Positions 17,541 to 25,915 of a DNA stretch of 63,802 nt are shown one piece after another (position 1 is the first letter of the stretch; every line of letters starts with the position of its first letter). This stretch comes from Nocardia xishanensis NBRC 101358 (GTDB lineage Bacteria > Actinomycetota > Actinomycetes > Mycobacteriales > Mycobacteriaceae), in NCBI RefSeq assembly GCF_001613365.1, contig NZ_BDCF01000004.1:1-63802 (forward strand), given 5' to 3'. A program made the translations under genes and the position numbers. The notes under the pieces are model-generated. The model worked only from the letters and a program-made list of their open reading frames with translations, was not told the origin of the DNA and did no database searches.

Positions 17541-18971
17541 TCATCGCTGGTCGCCGGACGGGTCGCGGGAGAACTCGTCGAGCGTGATGCCGAGCAGGTC
17601 GCAGGTCGCGCGCACCGCCGCACGGTGGTCGCCGGGGACGGCGTGAATGTGGTTGGCGCCGAAGCGGGAAAGGAAATCCTCGGCGCGGGCGTCGAGCCGG
17701 GCGAACGCGTGCGGCCACTCCCTGGTGGACTGTTTCATCAGCGAGGCGTTGGTCTGCTCGTCGTAGGTCTCGAAATCGCCGAGCATCAACTGCATTCGGT
17801 AATCGCCGTCCTTGCGGGTCAGCCGCGCAAGCGTCATCGTGCCGGGCGCCGCGAGGTGGTGCACCGAAGCGCCGCCCGCGGGGAAGAAGAACACCTCCGG
17901 GTACAGGTGCACCCGGGCGAGGTTCTCCGCGGGATCGTCGCTGCGCGCGGCGAACCAGGTCGCGTGCTGGCCCGAATTGCACAGATCCCAGATGTCGCGG
18001 TCGGCGTGATAGTGCCGGACGTCGGCGAAGAGCACGGGCGTGCCCGCGAGGTGTTTGAGCAGCTGCATGGTGAGCGCGCCGTCCATGTCGGCCTCGGTGG
18101 CGCAGACGTGGGTTTCCTTGCGGCCGTTCCAGTCGTAGGGATCGTTGAGGAACGCCTCGGTGACGTCCATCGTCGCGAAATACTGCGTCAGCTCCGGTTG
18201 GCCCTTGATGCCGGAGAAGTCCAGCCGCCACTGCGCGATCAGCTCGCGCATCGCCAGGTAGGAGCGGATCTGGCGCTCCAGCAGCTCGGGGGTGAGTTTC
18301 GCGCCGTCGTAGTGCACGGTGGCGTGGCGCTCCAGCCACTCCCGCGCGGCCTTCGCCTCACCGGCGTCGGCCGTCTCGGCCCGTCGCACGATCTCCCACT
18401 GGTCGATCTCCTCGACGTCGACGCCGAACAACCGCTGCCACTGATCGGTGTTCGCGACGGCGGTGTTCATGCCCATCGGCCGCCCGCCGATGCGACCGAA
18501 AGTGCTGCCGCGCAACGCCGAGACGGCCGCCGCCGCCGTGGCGCGCACCCCGATCGCCTCGATCAGCGCGTCATCCGCCGGGTCGCCCCACAGCCTGGTG
18601 TGCGCGCGCCCGATCTGGTCGAGCGCGCCACCCGCCGCGAGCATCCCCACCATGCCCGGTTGCACCGGATCGATGTTCGACAGCAACAGCAGGGGCCCCG
18701 GTGTCGCGCCTGCGGCGAGCATGCTGAAGTGCGGGAACGCCCAGACGGCGTAGTGCAGCACGGTGAGATCGACGCCCGCGGCGGCCACCTCGCGCGCCAC
18801 CGATCCGGCCAAGGCGTTGTCGCTGATGATCTCCCTGCCGCGCACCACCTCGTGTCCCGCCGCCGTCAGGGCGTCGACGAGGCGGTCCTCGGTGGCCCGG
18901 ATGAAGTCCGCGATGCCGGTGTGCACATAGTCGCGGCCGTCGGAAACACTGATCACGCCGATACGGGCCAT
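17541..18971 (-). CDS. L-fucose / D-arabinose isomerase family protein
   Basis: The 476-residue protein resembles the FucI/AraA fold family (COG2407-like). It opens MARIGVISVSDGRDYV and has PLLLLSNIDPVQPGMVGM near 93-110. The candidate metal ligands are Glu in THVCATEADMDGALTMQLL, Asp in FADVRHYHADRDIWDL and His in the late HIHAVPGDH. FucI enzymes interconvert L-fucose/L-fuculose and equally D-arabinose/D-ribulose, because C1-C4 are superimposable. GGGAGG precedes the ATG at 18971 by 7 nt. It sits between a propeller glycosidase and an FGGY kinase, as expected of a sugar-catabolic operon. The D-arabinose substrate is inferred from the GH172 partner. Confidence 0.78.
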   Translation of the reverse strand: MARIGVISVSDGRDYVHTGIADFIRATEDRLVDALTAAGHEVVRGREIISDNALAGSVAREVAAAGVDLTVLHYAVWAFPHFSMLAAGATPGPLLLLSNIDPVQPGMVGMLAAGGALDQIGRAHTRLWGDPADDALIEAIGVRATAAAAVSALRGSTFGRIGGRPMGMNTAVANTDQWQRLFGVDVEEIDQWEIVRRAETADAGEAKAAREWLERHATVHYDGAKLTPELLERQIRSYLAMRELIAQWRLDFSGIKGQPELTQYFATMDVTEAFLNDPYDWNGRKETHVCATEADMDGALTMQLLKHLAGTPVLFADVRHYHADRDIWDLCNSGQHATWFAARSDDPAENLARVHLYPEVFFFPAGGASVHHLAAPGTMTLARLTRKDGDYRMQLMLGDFETYDEQTNASLMKQSTREWPHAFARLDARAEDFLSRFGANHIHAVPGDHRAAVRATCDLLGITLDEFSRDPSGDQR

Positions 18972-19108
18972 GCCGTTACCTCCCGCGGTGGGTGGGCGGA
19001 TAGTCGACTCGCTCAACAGATACCAGGCCACCCAGCCGAATCGGCCTCTTTCGGCGAATCGGAGCCGGGATCGTCACCGAGCGGTCGAGCCGCCACGGCG
19101 CGTCTCGA

Positions 19109-19990
19109 TCAGCGCGGCACGGCGATGCCCGCCGGCGGCCGCGGGAACGTCAGCGGCGCGAGATGCACACCGCCCTGCCCCCATCCGGCGCTGGTGATCC
19201 ACCAGCGTCCCGCATCACGCACGATCTCGGCGGCGTGGGCGCCCACGTGACCGATCTTGTCGCCGATGCGGAAGCGAAAAGGGTTGTCGCTGCGAAAGAC
19301 ATCGGTGCCGACATAGCCGGGCCGCGGACCGATGAACAGGTACCAGCGGTCTTCGTGCCGCACCACGAACGGCGACTCGGTGTTGCCCGCCTCGGTGCCG
19401 ATCATCGGATCGGCATAGGCGATGTGCCGTTCGCCCCAGTGCCACAGGTCGGTGCTGAGCCGGTAGGCGACGACGTGGTGACCGCCCGCGGGCGTGCCCG
19501 TCGCGCAGTAGTACATCGCCCACTTCTCGCCGATCCGCAGCACCATCGGGTCGCGGGCGTCGTAGCCGTCGCGGAACAGCGGCCCGCCCGGCGCGCGCTC
19601 CCAGCGGACCAGGTCGGTGGAGGTGGCCAGATTGATCGCCGCCCTGGTCCGGTCGGCGCCGCCCGCGGCGTAGTACATGAAATATGTTGTGCCGGAACGG
19701 ATCACGTACGGAGCCCAGAGGTGGGTTTCACCGTGGTAGCCGGGATCGACCCGGAGCGCGTGCTGCCGTTTGGTCCACGGGCCGTGCAGGTCCGGCGCGG
19801 TGGCGTGGGCGAACTCGATCTCGTGGAACGGGTCGGCGGGCTCGGGGTGGGTGATGCCGAACAGGTGCCAGCCGCCGTCCCGGCCCTGGACGATGGTGTG
19901 GTCGTTGATGTACCACGGGTGCGCCTCGCCCGCACTGGGGTCGTAGATCCTGGTGAACCGGCCCGCTCGCACCACTTCGCGCGTCGCCAT
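19109..19990 (-). CDS. Five-bladed beta-propeller glycoside hydrolase (GH43/GH32/GH117-like)
   Basis: The 293-residue soluble protein has repeated propeller blades: HPWYINDHTIVQGRDGGWHLFG near 24-45, HLWAPYVIRSGTTYFMYYAAG near 88-108, DARDPMVLRIGEKWAMYYCATG near 143-164, GNTESPFVVRHEDRWYLFIGP near 200-220 and HAAEIVRDAGRWWITSAGWG near 250-270. Acidic residues in the ND, WAPY, RDP and TESPF blades resemble the active-site carboxylates of clan GH-F/J enzymes. There is no signal peptide. It lies upstream of the isomerase and GH172 genes, so cleavage of an arabinoside or fructoside is likely. The exact CAZy family needs a profile search. Confidence 0.75.
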   Translation of the reverse strand: MATREVVRAGRFTRIYDPSAGEAHPWYINDHTIVQGRDGGWHLFGITHPEPADPFHEIEFAHATAPDLHGPWTKRQHALRVDPGYHGETHLWAPYVIRSGTTYFMYYAAGGADRTRAAINLATSTDLVRWERAPGGPLFRDGYDARDPMVLRIGEKWAMYYCATGTPAGGHHVVAYRLSTDLWHWGERHIAYADPMIGTEAGNTESPFVVRHEDRWYLFIGPRPGYVGTDVFRSDNPFRFRIGDKIGHVGAHAAEIVRDAGRWWITSAGWGQGGVHLAPLTFPRPPAGIAVPR

Positions 19991-20063
19991 ACGACCATGA
20001 TCCCGCCGCGCGGCTCGCGACGGGTCCGGTTGGTTACGGACACGCCGCGCGGGACCGGTGCGA

Positions 20064-20828
20064 TCAGCTCTCGACGAGCGCCCGGCGCAGATCCGCCAGC
20101 TCGCGGTCGCCGAGACCGTGCGCGCGCAGCCAGCCCGCCGCGCCGCCGTGATCGGCCCGCAGCCGTTCCAGGAACCCGATCATCACGCCGGGTTCCACCG
20201 CGAGGATTCCGGTGCGCACGGGTGGCAGCCCGTGATACGACGGCAACGCGTCGAGGCGGGCGCGCACCCGCGCCATCCGCTCGCCGGACAGGGCGTAGTC
20301 CGCCGCGATCACTTCCGCGGGCACGCCGACGGCGTCCAGCAACACCGCGGCGAGGACCCCCGTGCGGTCCTTGCCCGCGGCGCAGTGGAAGACCACCGAA
20401 TGGCGATCGGTGTCGGTGATCAGCCGCACGGCGGTGAGCACGGATTCGACGCTGCCGTCGAGGAGTTCGCGGTAGAGCGCGACCAGGTCGTAGTGCTTGC
20501 TGTCGGGCACCAGATCGGCTGGGGTGACGGTGGTCGCCGCCGCCTTCCGCACGGGCAGGTTGACCAATCGGACATCCGCGCCGGTGAGCAGTCCGTAGCC
20601 TTCCCGCTCGACCTCGTCGGGGTTGCGCAGGTCGATCAGGGTGCGCAGACCCACCCGGCCGGTCAGCAGGACCAGATCGTCCTCGGTCAGGTGCTGCGGG
20701 GTGCTGGCGCGGTACACCGCGCCGAAGCGGGTGACGCCGCCGCCGGGCACCGGCAGCCCGCCGAGGTCGCGAACGTTGTCGATCTCGGCGAACTCGACCC
20801 ATCGCCGCAAGGAACTGTCGGTGTGCAT
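20064..20828 (-). CDS. Cytoplasmic tyrosine phosphatase (PF13350-type)
   Basis: The 254-residue protein has IDNVRDLGGLPVPGGGVTRFGAVYRAS near 16-42, LIDLRNPDEVEREG near 64-77 and the P-loop HCAAGKDRTG with Cys near 149. This is the same family as the secreted phosphatase at 6567-7484 but without a signal peptide. The stop of the PPDK-like gene is only 6 bp upstream, so the two are cotranscribed and probably coupled. It may remove phosphate from a protein, lipid or sugar; the AGKDRTG loop does not settle this. Confidence 0.85.
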   Translation of the reverse strand: MHTDSSLRRWVEFAEIDNVRDLGGLPVPGGGVTRFGAVYRASTPQHLTEDDLVLLTGRVGLRTLIDLRNPDEVEREGYGLLTGADVRLVNLPVRKAAATTVTPADLVPDSKHYDLVALYRELLDGSVESVLTAVRLITDTDRHSVVFHCAAGKDRTGVLAAVLLDAVGVPAEVIAADYALSGERMARVRARLDALPSYHGLPPVRTGILAVEPGVMIGFLERLRADHGGAAGWLRAHGLGDRELADLRRALVES

Positions 20829-20834
20829 GGCGCG

Positions 20835-23099
20835 TCAGTGGGCCCGGCCCGCCGCGGCCTCGTCGGCGCGGCTGAGCCCGCACAGGCCGATGAGATCTTC
20901 GTGCAGCTCGAACCACACGGTGTGGTAGCTGTCCATGATCGGGCGCGCCACCCAGGTGTGATCGCCGCCGTCGATGCGCTGCACCGCGCGCTCCAAGCGG
21001 CCCGCGTAGCGCGCCAGACGCGGCGCGATCTCGCCGATCCGGCGTACCAGCGGAGCGACCTGGCCGTGCGCGGCGCGCAGGCGGTCGAGCACGGCGGTGT
21101 CGTACGCGGTGTCGGAGTGGTCGTTGACGGTCGCCGCGTCCTTCATCTGCCAGGCGGTGATGATTTCCTTGAGTTCGACGTTGTACACGCAGAATTCGTC
21201 GTAGGCCGCCGCGATCACGGTGGGGTCCACCGTTTCTCGCTCCGCCATGAGCAGGCGGGCGAGCTCGCCGCGGCCCTCCGGCGTGAGCCGCACGCCGACC
21301 GGGGTGGTCGCGCACAATCCGCGGGCGACCAGATCCGCGCAGGCGGTCTCGGCCGCATCGTCCGCGAGGCTGTCCGCGACGGCGTCGGGGGCGACCCGGC
21401 CCTTGATGCCGATCAGGCGAAGCAGGTCGAGGTCGGAGGCGGGGAGGGGAATGGGGGTGGTGTGCTGCTGCGTCCGGCCGTCGCGCGGGGTGGTGTGCGG
21501 CAGAGCGTGATCGGACGCAGGCGAAGTCCCTGCTGTCATCCGTCCATTCTCGATCGAATGCGTTGCGGACGAGGGAATTTCGGCATCGGCGGAGCGTGCC
21601 GCGAGCAGGCCGACCAGTTCGTCGGGCGACACCGCGGCCCAGCGGGCGAGCTGCGCCACGTCCTCGATCACGCTCTGGTCGACGGCCTTTCCGGCGATCT
21701 CGCCCAGCCACACCGCGCCCGCGCCGCCGTCGACGGTGACCACCTGTCCGGCGAGCGCCGCCACCACGCCGGGGCCGCAGCCGACCACGCACGGCCTGCC
21801 CAGTTCCCGGCTCACCAGCGCGGCATGTGAAGTGGCTCCGCCGAGTTCGGTCACGATGGCCCGTGCCGCGATCATGCCGTGCAGATCGTCGGGACTGGTG
21901 GTCGGCCGGGCGAGCACGACGTCTTCGCCCGCGGCGGCGCGGGTTTCGGCCTCGTCCGGATCGGTGACGACGACACCCGAGGCCAAGCCGGGGCAGGCCG
22001 ACTCGCCGCGGGCCAGCGGCGGCCGATCGGTCTCCGCGCCGGAGGCCGGTCGCAGCACCGTGCGCACCTGCTCGGCCTCGACGCGGCGCAGCGCCGTCGC
22101 CGGATCGATGAGACCCTCGCCGGCCATGGCGACGGCGGCGCGCACCGCCGCGCGGGCCGAGCGCTTCGCCGGCCGCGATTGCAGCAGCCACAGCCTGCCG
22201 GATTCCACGGTGAATTCGATGTCCTGGATGTCGCGGCCGTCGCGTTCCAGCAGGTCGGCGGCGGCGAGCAGCTGCTCGTGCACGTCGGGCATGGTGACCG
22301 CGAGCTCGTCGAGCGGGCGCGGGGTGGTGCGGCCGGAGACCACGTCCTCACCTTGACCGCCGACCAGCCACTCGCCGAACACGGCGCGCTCGCCGGTGTT
22401 CGGATTGCGGGAGAACAGCACGCCGGTGCCGGAGAGCGCGTCGAGATTGCCGAACACCATGGCCTGCACCGTGACCGCGGTGCCGAGGTCGTCGGAGACG
22501 CCGCGGCTGCGGCGATAGGTCTTGGCCCGCGCGGAATCCCACGACCGGAAGACCGCGGCGACGGCGCCGCGCAGCTGCTCCCACGGGTCGAGCGGGACCG
22601 CGCCCTCGGGGTCGCCGAGCACGATCTCGCGGTACTGCGAGCGGAAGCGGCGGTGGGTGTCCGCGGCATATCCCGGGTTGCGCGTCTCGGCGGCGAGCGC
22701 CCGCTCCACCTCGTCGTTGATGCCGAGGTTGAGGACGGTGTCCATCATGCCGGGCATGCTCACCGCCGCGCCGGAACGCACCGACACCAGCAGCGGACGC
22801 CGGGTGTCGCCGAAACGCCGCCCGGTGCCGCGCTCCAGCCCGGCGACGCCGGCCCGCACCTGGAGCCAGATCTCCTCGCTCAGCGCACCGCGTGCGCGGA
22901 AGTCGGCCCAGCCCTCGGTGGTGACGGCGAACGCGGGCGGCACCGGAAGGCCGAGCGCCCGCATGTGGTCGACGCTCCACGCCTTGCCGCCGATGCGGTC
23001 ACGGCTCAGCGCGCAGGTGCCGTCGAGTTCGGCAACGGACGGTGCGGTGCTCTCCAGGGCGCTTCGGGGTCGCTCCACGGGCTCCACTCCGGTCGTCAT
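20835..23099 (-). CDS. PPDK-like phosphotransferase lacking the PEP/pyruvate barrel
   Basis: The 754-residue protein has an ATP-grasp N-terminal half (IGGKAWSVDHMRALGLPVPPAFAVTT, VSVRSGAAVSMPGMMDTVLNLG, VFGNLDALSGTGVLFSRNPNTG, DIEFTVESGRLWLLQSRPAKRSA). The swivelling phosphohistidine domain GGATSHAALVSRELGRPCVV has His near 425. The C-terminal 230 residues are not the expected TIM barrel but a helical domain of the type LRLIGIKGRVAPDAVADSLADDA, ending with ITAWQMKD and SYHTVWFELHEDL. Phosphoryl transfer from ATP to the His is likely, but the acceptor is unknown. It heads an operon with a phosphatase and sugar genes. Confidence 0.8.
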   Translation of the reverse strand: MTTGVEPVERPRSALESTAPSVAELDGTCALSRDRIGGKAWSVDHMRALGLPVPPAFAVTTEGWADFRARGALSEEIWLQVRAGVAGLERGTGRRFGDTRRPLLVSVRSGAAVSMPGMMDTVLNLGINDEVERALAAETRNPGYAADTHRRFRSQYREIVLGDPEGAVPLDPWEQLRGAVAAVFRSWDSARAKTYRRSRGVSDDLGTAVTVQAMVFGNLDALSGTGVLFSRNPNTGERAVFGEWLVGGQGEDVVSGRTTPRPLDELAVTMPDVHEQLLAAADLLERDGRDIQDIEFTVESGRLWLLQSRPAKRSARAAVRAAVAMAGEGLIDPATALRRVEAEQVRTVLRPASGAETDRPPLARGESACPGLASGVVVTDPDEAETRAAAGEDVVLARPTTSPDDLHGMIAARAIVTELGGATSHAALVSRELGRPCVVGCGPGVVAALAGQVVTVDGGAGAVWLGEIAGKAVDQSVIEDVAQLARWAAVSPDELVGLLAARSADAEIPSSATHSIENGRMTAGTSPASDHALPHTTPRDGRTQQHTTPIPLPASDLDLLRLIGIKGRVAPDAVADSLADDAAETACADLVARGLCATTPVGVRLTPEGRGELARLLMAERETVDPTVIAAAYDEFCVYNVELKEIITAWQMKDAATVNDHSDTAYDTAVLDRLRAAHGQVAPLVRRIGEIAPRLARYAGRLERAVQRIDGGDHTWVARPIMDSYHTVWFELHEDLIGLCGLSRADEAAAGRAH

Positions 23100-23163
23100 G
23101 TCACTCCTCTTGGTTCACGTTCTCGACTCACCACCGCGGTCGGCGGGGCACGCGGGCCGACGA

Positions 23164-23211
23164 CCGGCGTGCCTGATGAACGGCACACCGGCGTGCCAGG
23201 CGAACGGCACA
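23164..23211. promoter_or_regulatory. Tandem operator-like repeats upstream of the PPDK-like gene
   Basis: Two adjacent near-identical 24-bp units (23164-23187 and 23188-23211) each contain the inverted repeat GTGCC-N8-GGCAC (23169-23186 and 23193-23210). They lie 65-112 bp upstream of the start of the PPDK-like gene at 23099, in a 192-bp gap with no gene. The phased, symmetrical arrangement suggests cooperative binding sites for a dimeric regulator. No regulator gene is adjacent. Confidence 0.6.
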
Positions 23212-23291
23212 GCATCGGCGCGCCTTTCAGCCTGCCCGTGCGCGTCGGAGGTGCGTACCCGCCGTCCCGTTCAGCAGGACGAGCGCGGTCG

Positions 23292-25550
23292 TCAGGCCGC
23301 GGCGGCGAGATGGCGGCGCAAGTAATCCGCGGTGATCGACCGCCGGTCTGCCACGAGGTCGGCGGGGGTCCCCGCGAAAACGATCTCGCCGCCGTGCTTG
23401 CCGCCGTCGGGTCCCAGGTCGACGACCCAGTCGGCCCGTTTCACCACCTCGAGGTCGTGCTCGATGACGATCACCGTGTTGCCGCCGTCCACCAGCCGGT
23501 CCAGCAGCGCCATCAGGGTGTCCACGTCGGCCATGTGCAGTCCGGTGGTCGGTTCGTCCAGTACGTACACCCCGCCGCGGCGGTGCAGGTGATCGGCGAG
23601 CTTCAGGCGCTGGCGTTCGCCGCCGGACAGCGAGCTGAGGGAACGGCCGAGGGTGAGGTACCCGAGCCCGACGTCGCGCAGTGCCCGCAGCGGCGTCAGG
23701 ATGCGGTCGCGCCCGCGCCAGAAGTCGATGGCTTCGGAGGCGGTCATGTCGAGCACGTCGGCGATCGACGCACCGCGCACCGTGTAACCGAGCACCTCGG
23801 GGCGATACCGTCTGCCGTGGCAGGCCCGGCACACCGTGGTCACCGGATCCATGTACGCGAGATCGGTGAAAATGATTCCCGCGCCGCCACATTTGGCGCA
23901 GGCGCCGGCGGAATTGAAGCTGAACGACCCGGGCTTCACCCCGTGCGCCGCCGCGAACAGCGCACGCAGCCGGTCCATGATGCCGAGATACGTCGCGGGG
24001 CTGGACCGCCGCGACCCGCCGATCGCCGACTGGTCGACCGCCACCGCGTCCGGGTGCGCGGCCAGGAACGCGCCCGAGACGAGCGTGCTCTTGCCCGATC
24101 CGGCCACGCCCGTGACGGCGGTCAGCACGCCGACCGGAAAGCGCGCGGTCACGTTCTTCAGGTTGTACCGATCGGCCCCGGTCACCGTCAGCCAGCCCGC
24201 GGGCGTGCGCGGGTCGTCCTTGACCGGCCGCGTCCGGCGCAGCCGCTCCCCAGTGAGCGTCCCGGAGGTGCGCAGCTTCTCGACAGTGCCCTGGAACACG
24301 ACCGTGCCGCCGTCGCCGCCCGCCCCGGGACCCATGTCGACCACGTGGTCGGCGACCGCGATGACGTCCGGCGAGTGCTCGACCACGAGCACCGAATTGC
24401 CCTTGTCCCGCAACTGGATCAGCAGATCGTTCAACCGGTGCACGTCGCGCGGGTGCATGCCGACGCTCGGTTCGTCGAAGATGTAGGTCATGCCGGTGAG
24501 GCTCGACCCGAGGTGGCGGACGACCTTGAGCCGCTGCGCCTCGCCGCCGGACAGCGTGGCGGTCTCGCGGTCGAGGGACAGGTAGCCGAGGCCGACATCC
24601 TCGACGCGACGCAGCCGGGCGATCGCCGCGCTCGCGATGGGCGCGGCCACCGGATCGTCGATCGCCGCGAGCACGTCGACGAGATCCGTCACCTCCATCC
24701 GGCCGTAGTCCGCGATGCCGAGCCCGTCGATGCGGCTCGCCAGCGCGGCTTCGTTCAGTCGCGCCCCGCCGCAGGACGGGCAGACCTGTTCGCCGACCAC
24801 CGCCAGCGCCGCCGCGCGGTTCTTCTCCGACAGCGCGCTGAGGTCGCGTTTGATGTAGAGCCGGTCGAAGCGTTCCAGCAGGCCCTCGTAGGCGTTGTGT
24901 CCCATCGAACCGGTCTTGTTCAGCCGCGGCACGCGAAAGCCGTTGCCGCGCAGGAACAGCTCCCACTCCTCGGCGGTGAAGTCGCGCAGCGGCTTGTCCG
25001 GGTCGAAGAGGCCGGATTCGGCGTAGATCTGCCACTGGAAGGTGCCGATCGCGAACGGGGCGAACCGGATCGCGCCCTCGTTCAACGATTTCCCGGTGTC
25101 GAGCAGCTTGTCCAGATCCGGCCGCACCACATGACCGAGCCCGCCGCACTCCGGGCACATGCCCTCCGGGTCGTTGAACGAATACCGGCTCGCCTCACCG
25201 GCGCTCGGCACGCCGTGCCGGGAGAACAGCACGCGGATGATCGAGTGGATGTCGGTCATGGTGCCGACGGTGGAGCGGGAATTGCCGCCGATCGGTTTCT
25301 GGTCCACCACCACCGCGGGCGCGAGATTGTCGATGACGTCGGCGTCGGGGCGCTCGTATTTCGGCAGTCGATTCCGGATGAACCAGGTGAAGGTCTCGTT
25401 GAGCTGGCGCTGCGACTCCACCGCGACGGTGCCGAACACCACCGACGATTTCCCGGAACCGGATACCCCGGTGAAGACGACGATCTTGCCCTTGGGAATA
25501 CGGAGGGTGACGTCGCGCAGGTTGTGCACCCTGGCGCCGACGATCTCCAT
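23292..25550 (-). CDS. UvrA-like ABC ATPase, DrrC-type drug-resistance paralogue
   Basis: The product of about 752 residues has two ABC halves with Walker A motifs GVSGSGKSS (near 28-35) and GVAGSGKST (near 480), two signature motifs (LSGGEAQRLK and LSGGERQRLK) and zinc-finger Cys pairs (CPECGG, CPSCGG, CAKCGG, CRACHG). It is about 200 residues shorter than housekeeping UvrA and matches the length of DrrC of daunorubicin producers, thought to protect DNA from intercalating drugs. The ATG at 25550 is preferred over TTG/GTG codons up to 25586 because an operator-like inverted repeat overlaps the latter. It is a soluble protein, not a membrane exporter. Confidence 0.87.
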   Translation of the reverse strand: MEIVGARVHNLRDVTLRIPKGKIVVFTGVSGSGKSSVVFGTVAVESQRQLNETFTWFIRNRLPKYERPDADVIDNLAPAVVVDQKPIGGNSRSTVGTMTDIHSIIRVLFSRHGVPSAGEASRYSFNDPEGMCPECGGLGHVVRPDLDKLLDTGKSLNEGAIRFAPFAIGTFQWQIYAESGLFDPDKPLRDFTAEEWELFLRGNGFRVPRLNKTGSMGHNAYEGLLERFDRLYIKRDLSALSEKNRAAALAVVGEQVCPSCGGARLNEAALASRIDGLGIADYGRMEVTDLVDVLAAIDDPVAAPIASAAIARLRRVEDVGLGYLSLDRETATLSGGEAQRLKVVRHLGSSLTGMTYIFDEPSVGMHPRDVHRLNDLLIQLRDKGNSVLVVEHSPDVIAVADHVVDMGPGAGGDGGTVVFQGTVEKLRTSGTLTGERLRRTRPVKDDPRTPAGWLTVTGADRYNLKNVTARFPVGVLTAVTGVAGSGKSTLVSGAFLAAHPDAVAVDQSAIGGSRRSSPATYLGIMDRLRALFAAAHGVKPGSFSFNSAGACAKCGGAGIIFTDLAYMDPVTTVCRACHGRRYRPEVLGYTVRGASIADVLDMTASEAIDFWRGRDRILTPLRALRDVGLGYLTLGRSLSSLSGGERQRLKLADHLHRRGGVYVLDEPTTGLHMADVDTLMALLDRLVDGGNTVIVIEHDLEVVKRADWVVDLGPDGGKHGGEIVFAGTPADLVADRRSITADYLRRHLAAAA

Positions 25551-25583
25551 GGTCTCTGCGTTCACCGGCGCCACGGTAGGCGG

Positions 25584-25610
25584 CAATGAGGACGGTTCCG
25601 GTCCTCATTG
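25584..25610. promoter_or_regulatory. Perfect 10-bp inverted repeat at the start of the UvrA-like gene
   Basis: CAATGAGGAC (25584-25593) and GTCCTCATTG (25601-25610) are perfect inverted arms around a 7-nt spacer, 34 bp upstream of the ATG at 25550. A further half-like ACTGAGGAC follows at about 25618. This is the classical shape of a TetR-type operator controlling a drug-resistance gene. No regulator gene is recognisable next to it. Confidence 0.65.
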
Positions 25611-25627
25611 CGGGTCATACTGAGGAC

Positions 25628-25915
25628 GTGCCCGACGGCCTGCGCCATGCCGCGTTCGGCGGGGTGGCGGGCAGCGAGGAGTCCGCGGCGCGGGCGTACC
25701 TCGACCTCCCGTTCGAAGTCCGCGACCCACCCGAGATGGCCGTCCACCTGCGCACCCTCGCCGCCAAACTCCTCCGCGCCGCGGGCGATCCGGCGGAGCT
25801 TCCGGCTTCGAGACGAAAAGCCGCCGACCGCAACAACTTCCGTGGGCGTCAGAGCGCGGGGTGGAAGTCGATGTCGCGGTGTGTGCCGGGCGGGCGTTGT
25901 TCGGCGAGGGGATAG
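25628..25915 (+). CDS. Possible small hypothetical protein, divergent from the UvrA-like gene
   Basis: A frame of about 95 codons starts at GTG 25628 (VPDGLRHAAFGGVAGSEESAARAYLDL) and has GC-rich third positions for its first 60 codons (helical AVHLRTLAAKLLRAAGDPAEL). The last 20 or so codons run antisense into the gene at 25849-26265 and are probably not meaningful. No family is recognised. GAGGAC abuts the GTG, which is too close for a good ribosome site. Confidence 0.3.
   Translation: MPDGLRHAAFGGVAGSEESAARAYLDLPFEVRDPPEMAVHLRTLAAKLLRAAGDPAELPASRRKAADRNNFRGRQSAGWKSMSRCVPGGRCSARG

Noticed and set aside
23292..25586. Housekeeping excinuclease UvrA
   Set aside because: The product is about 200 residues shorter than UvrA and matches DrrC-type paralogues in length and zinc-finger layout. 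Housekeeping uvrA is expected elsewhere.
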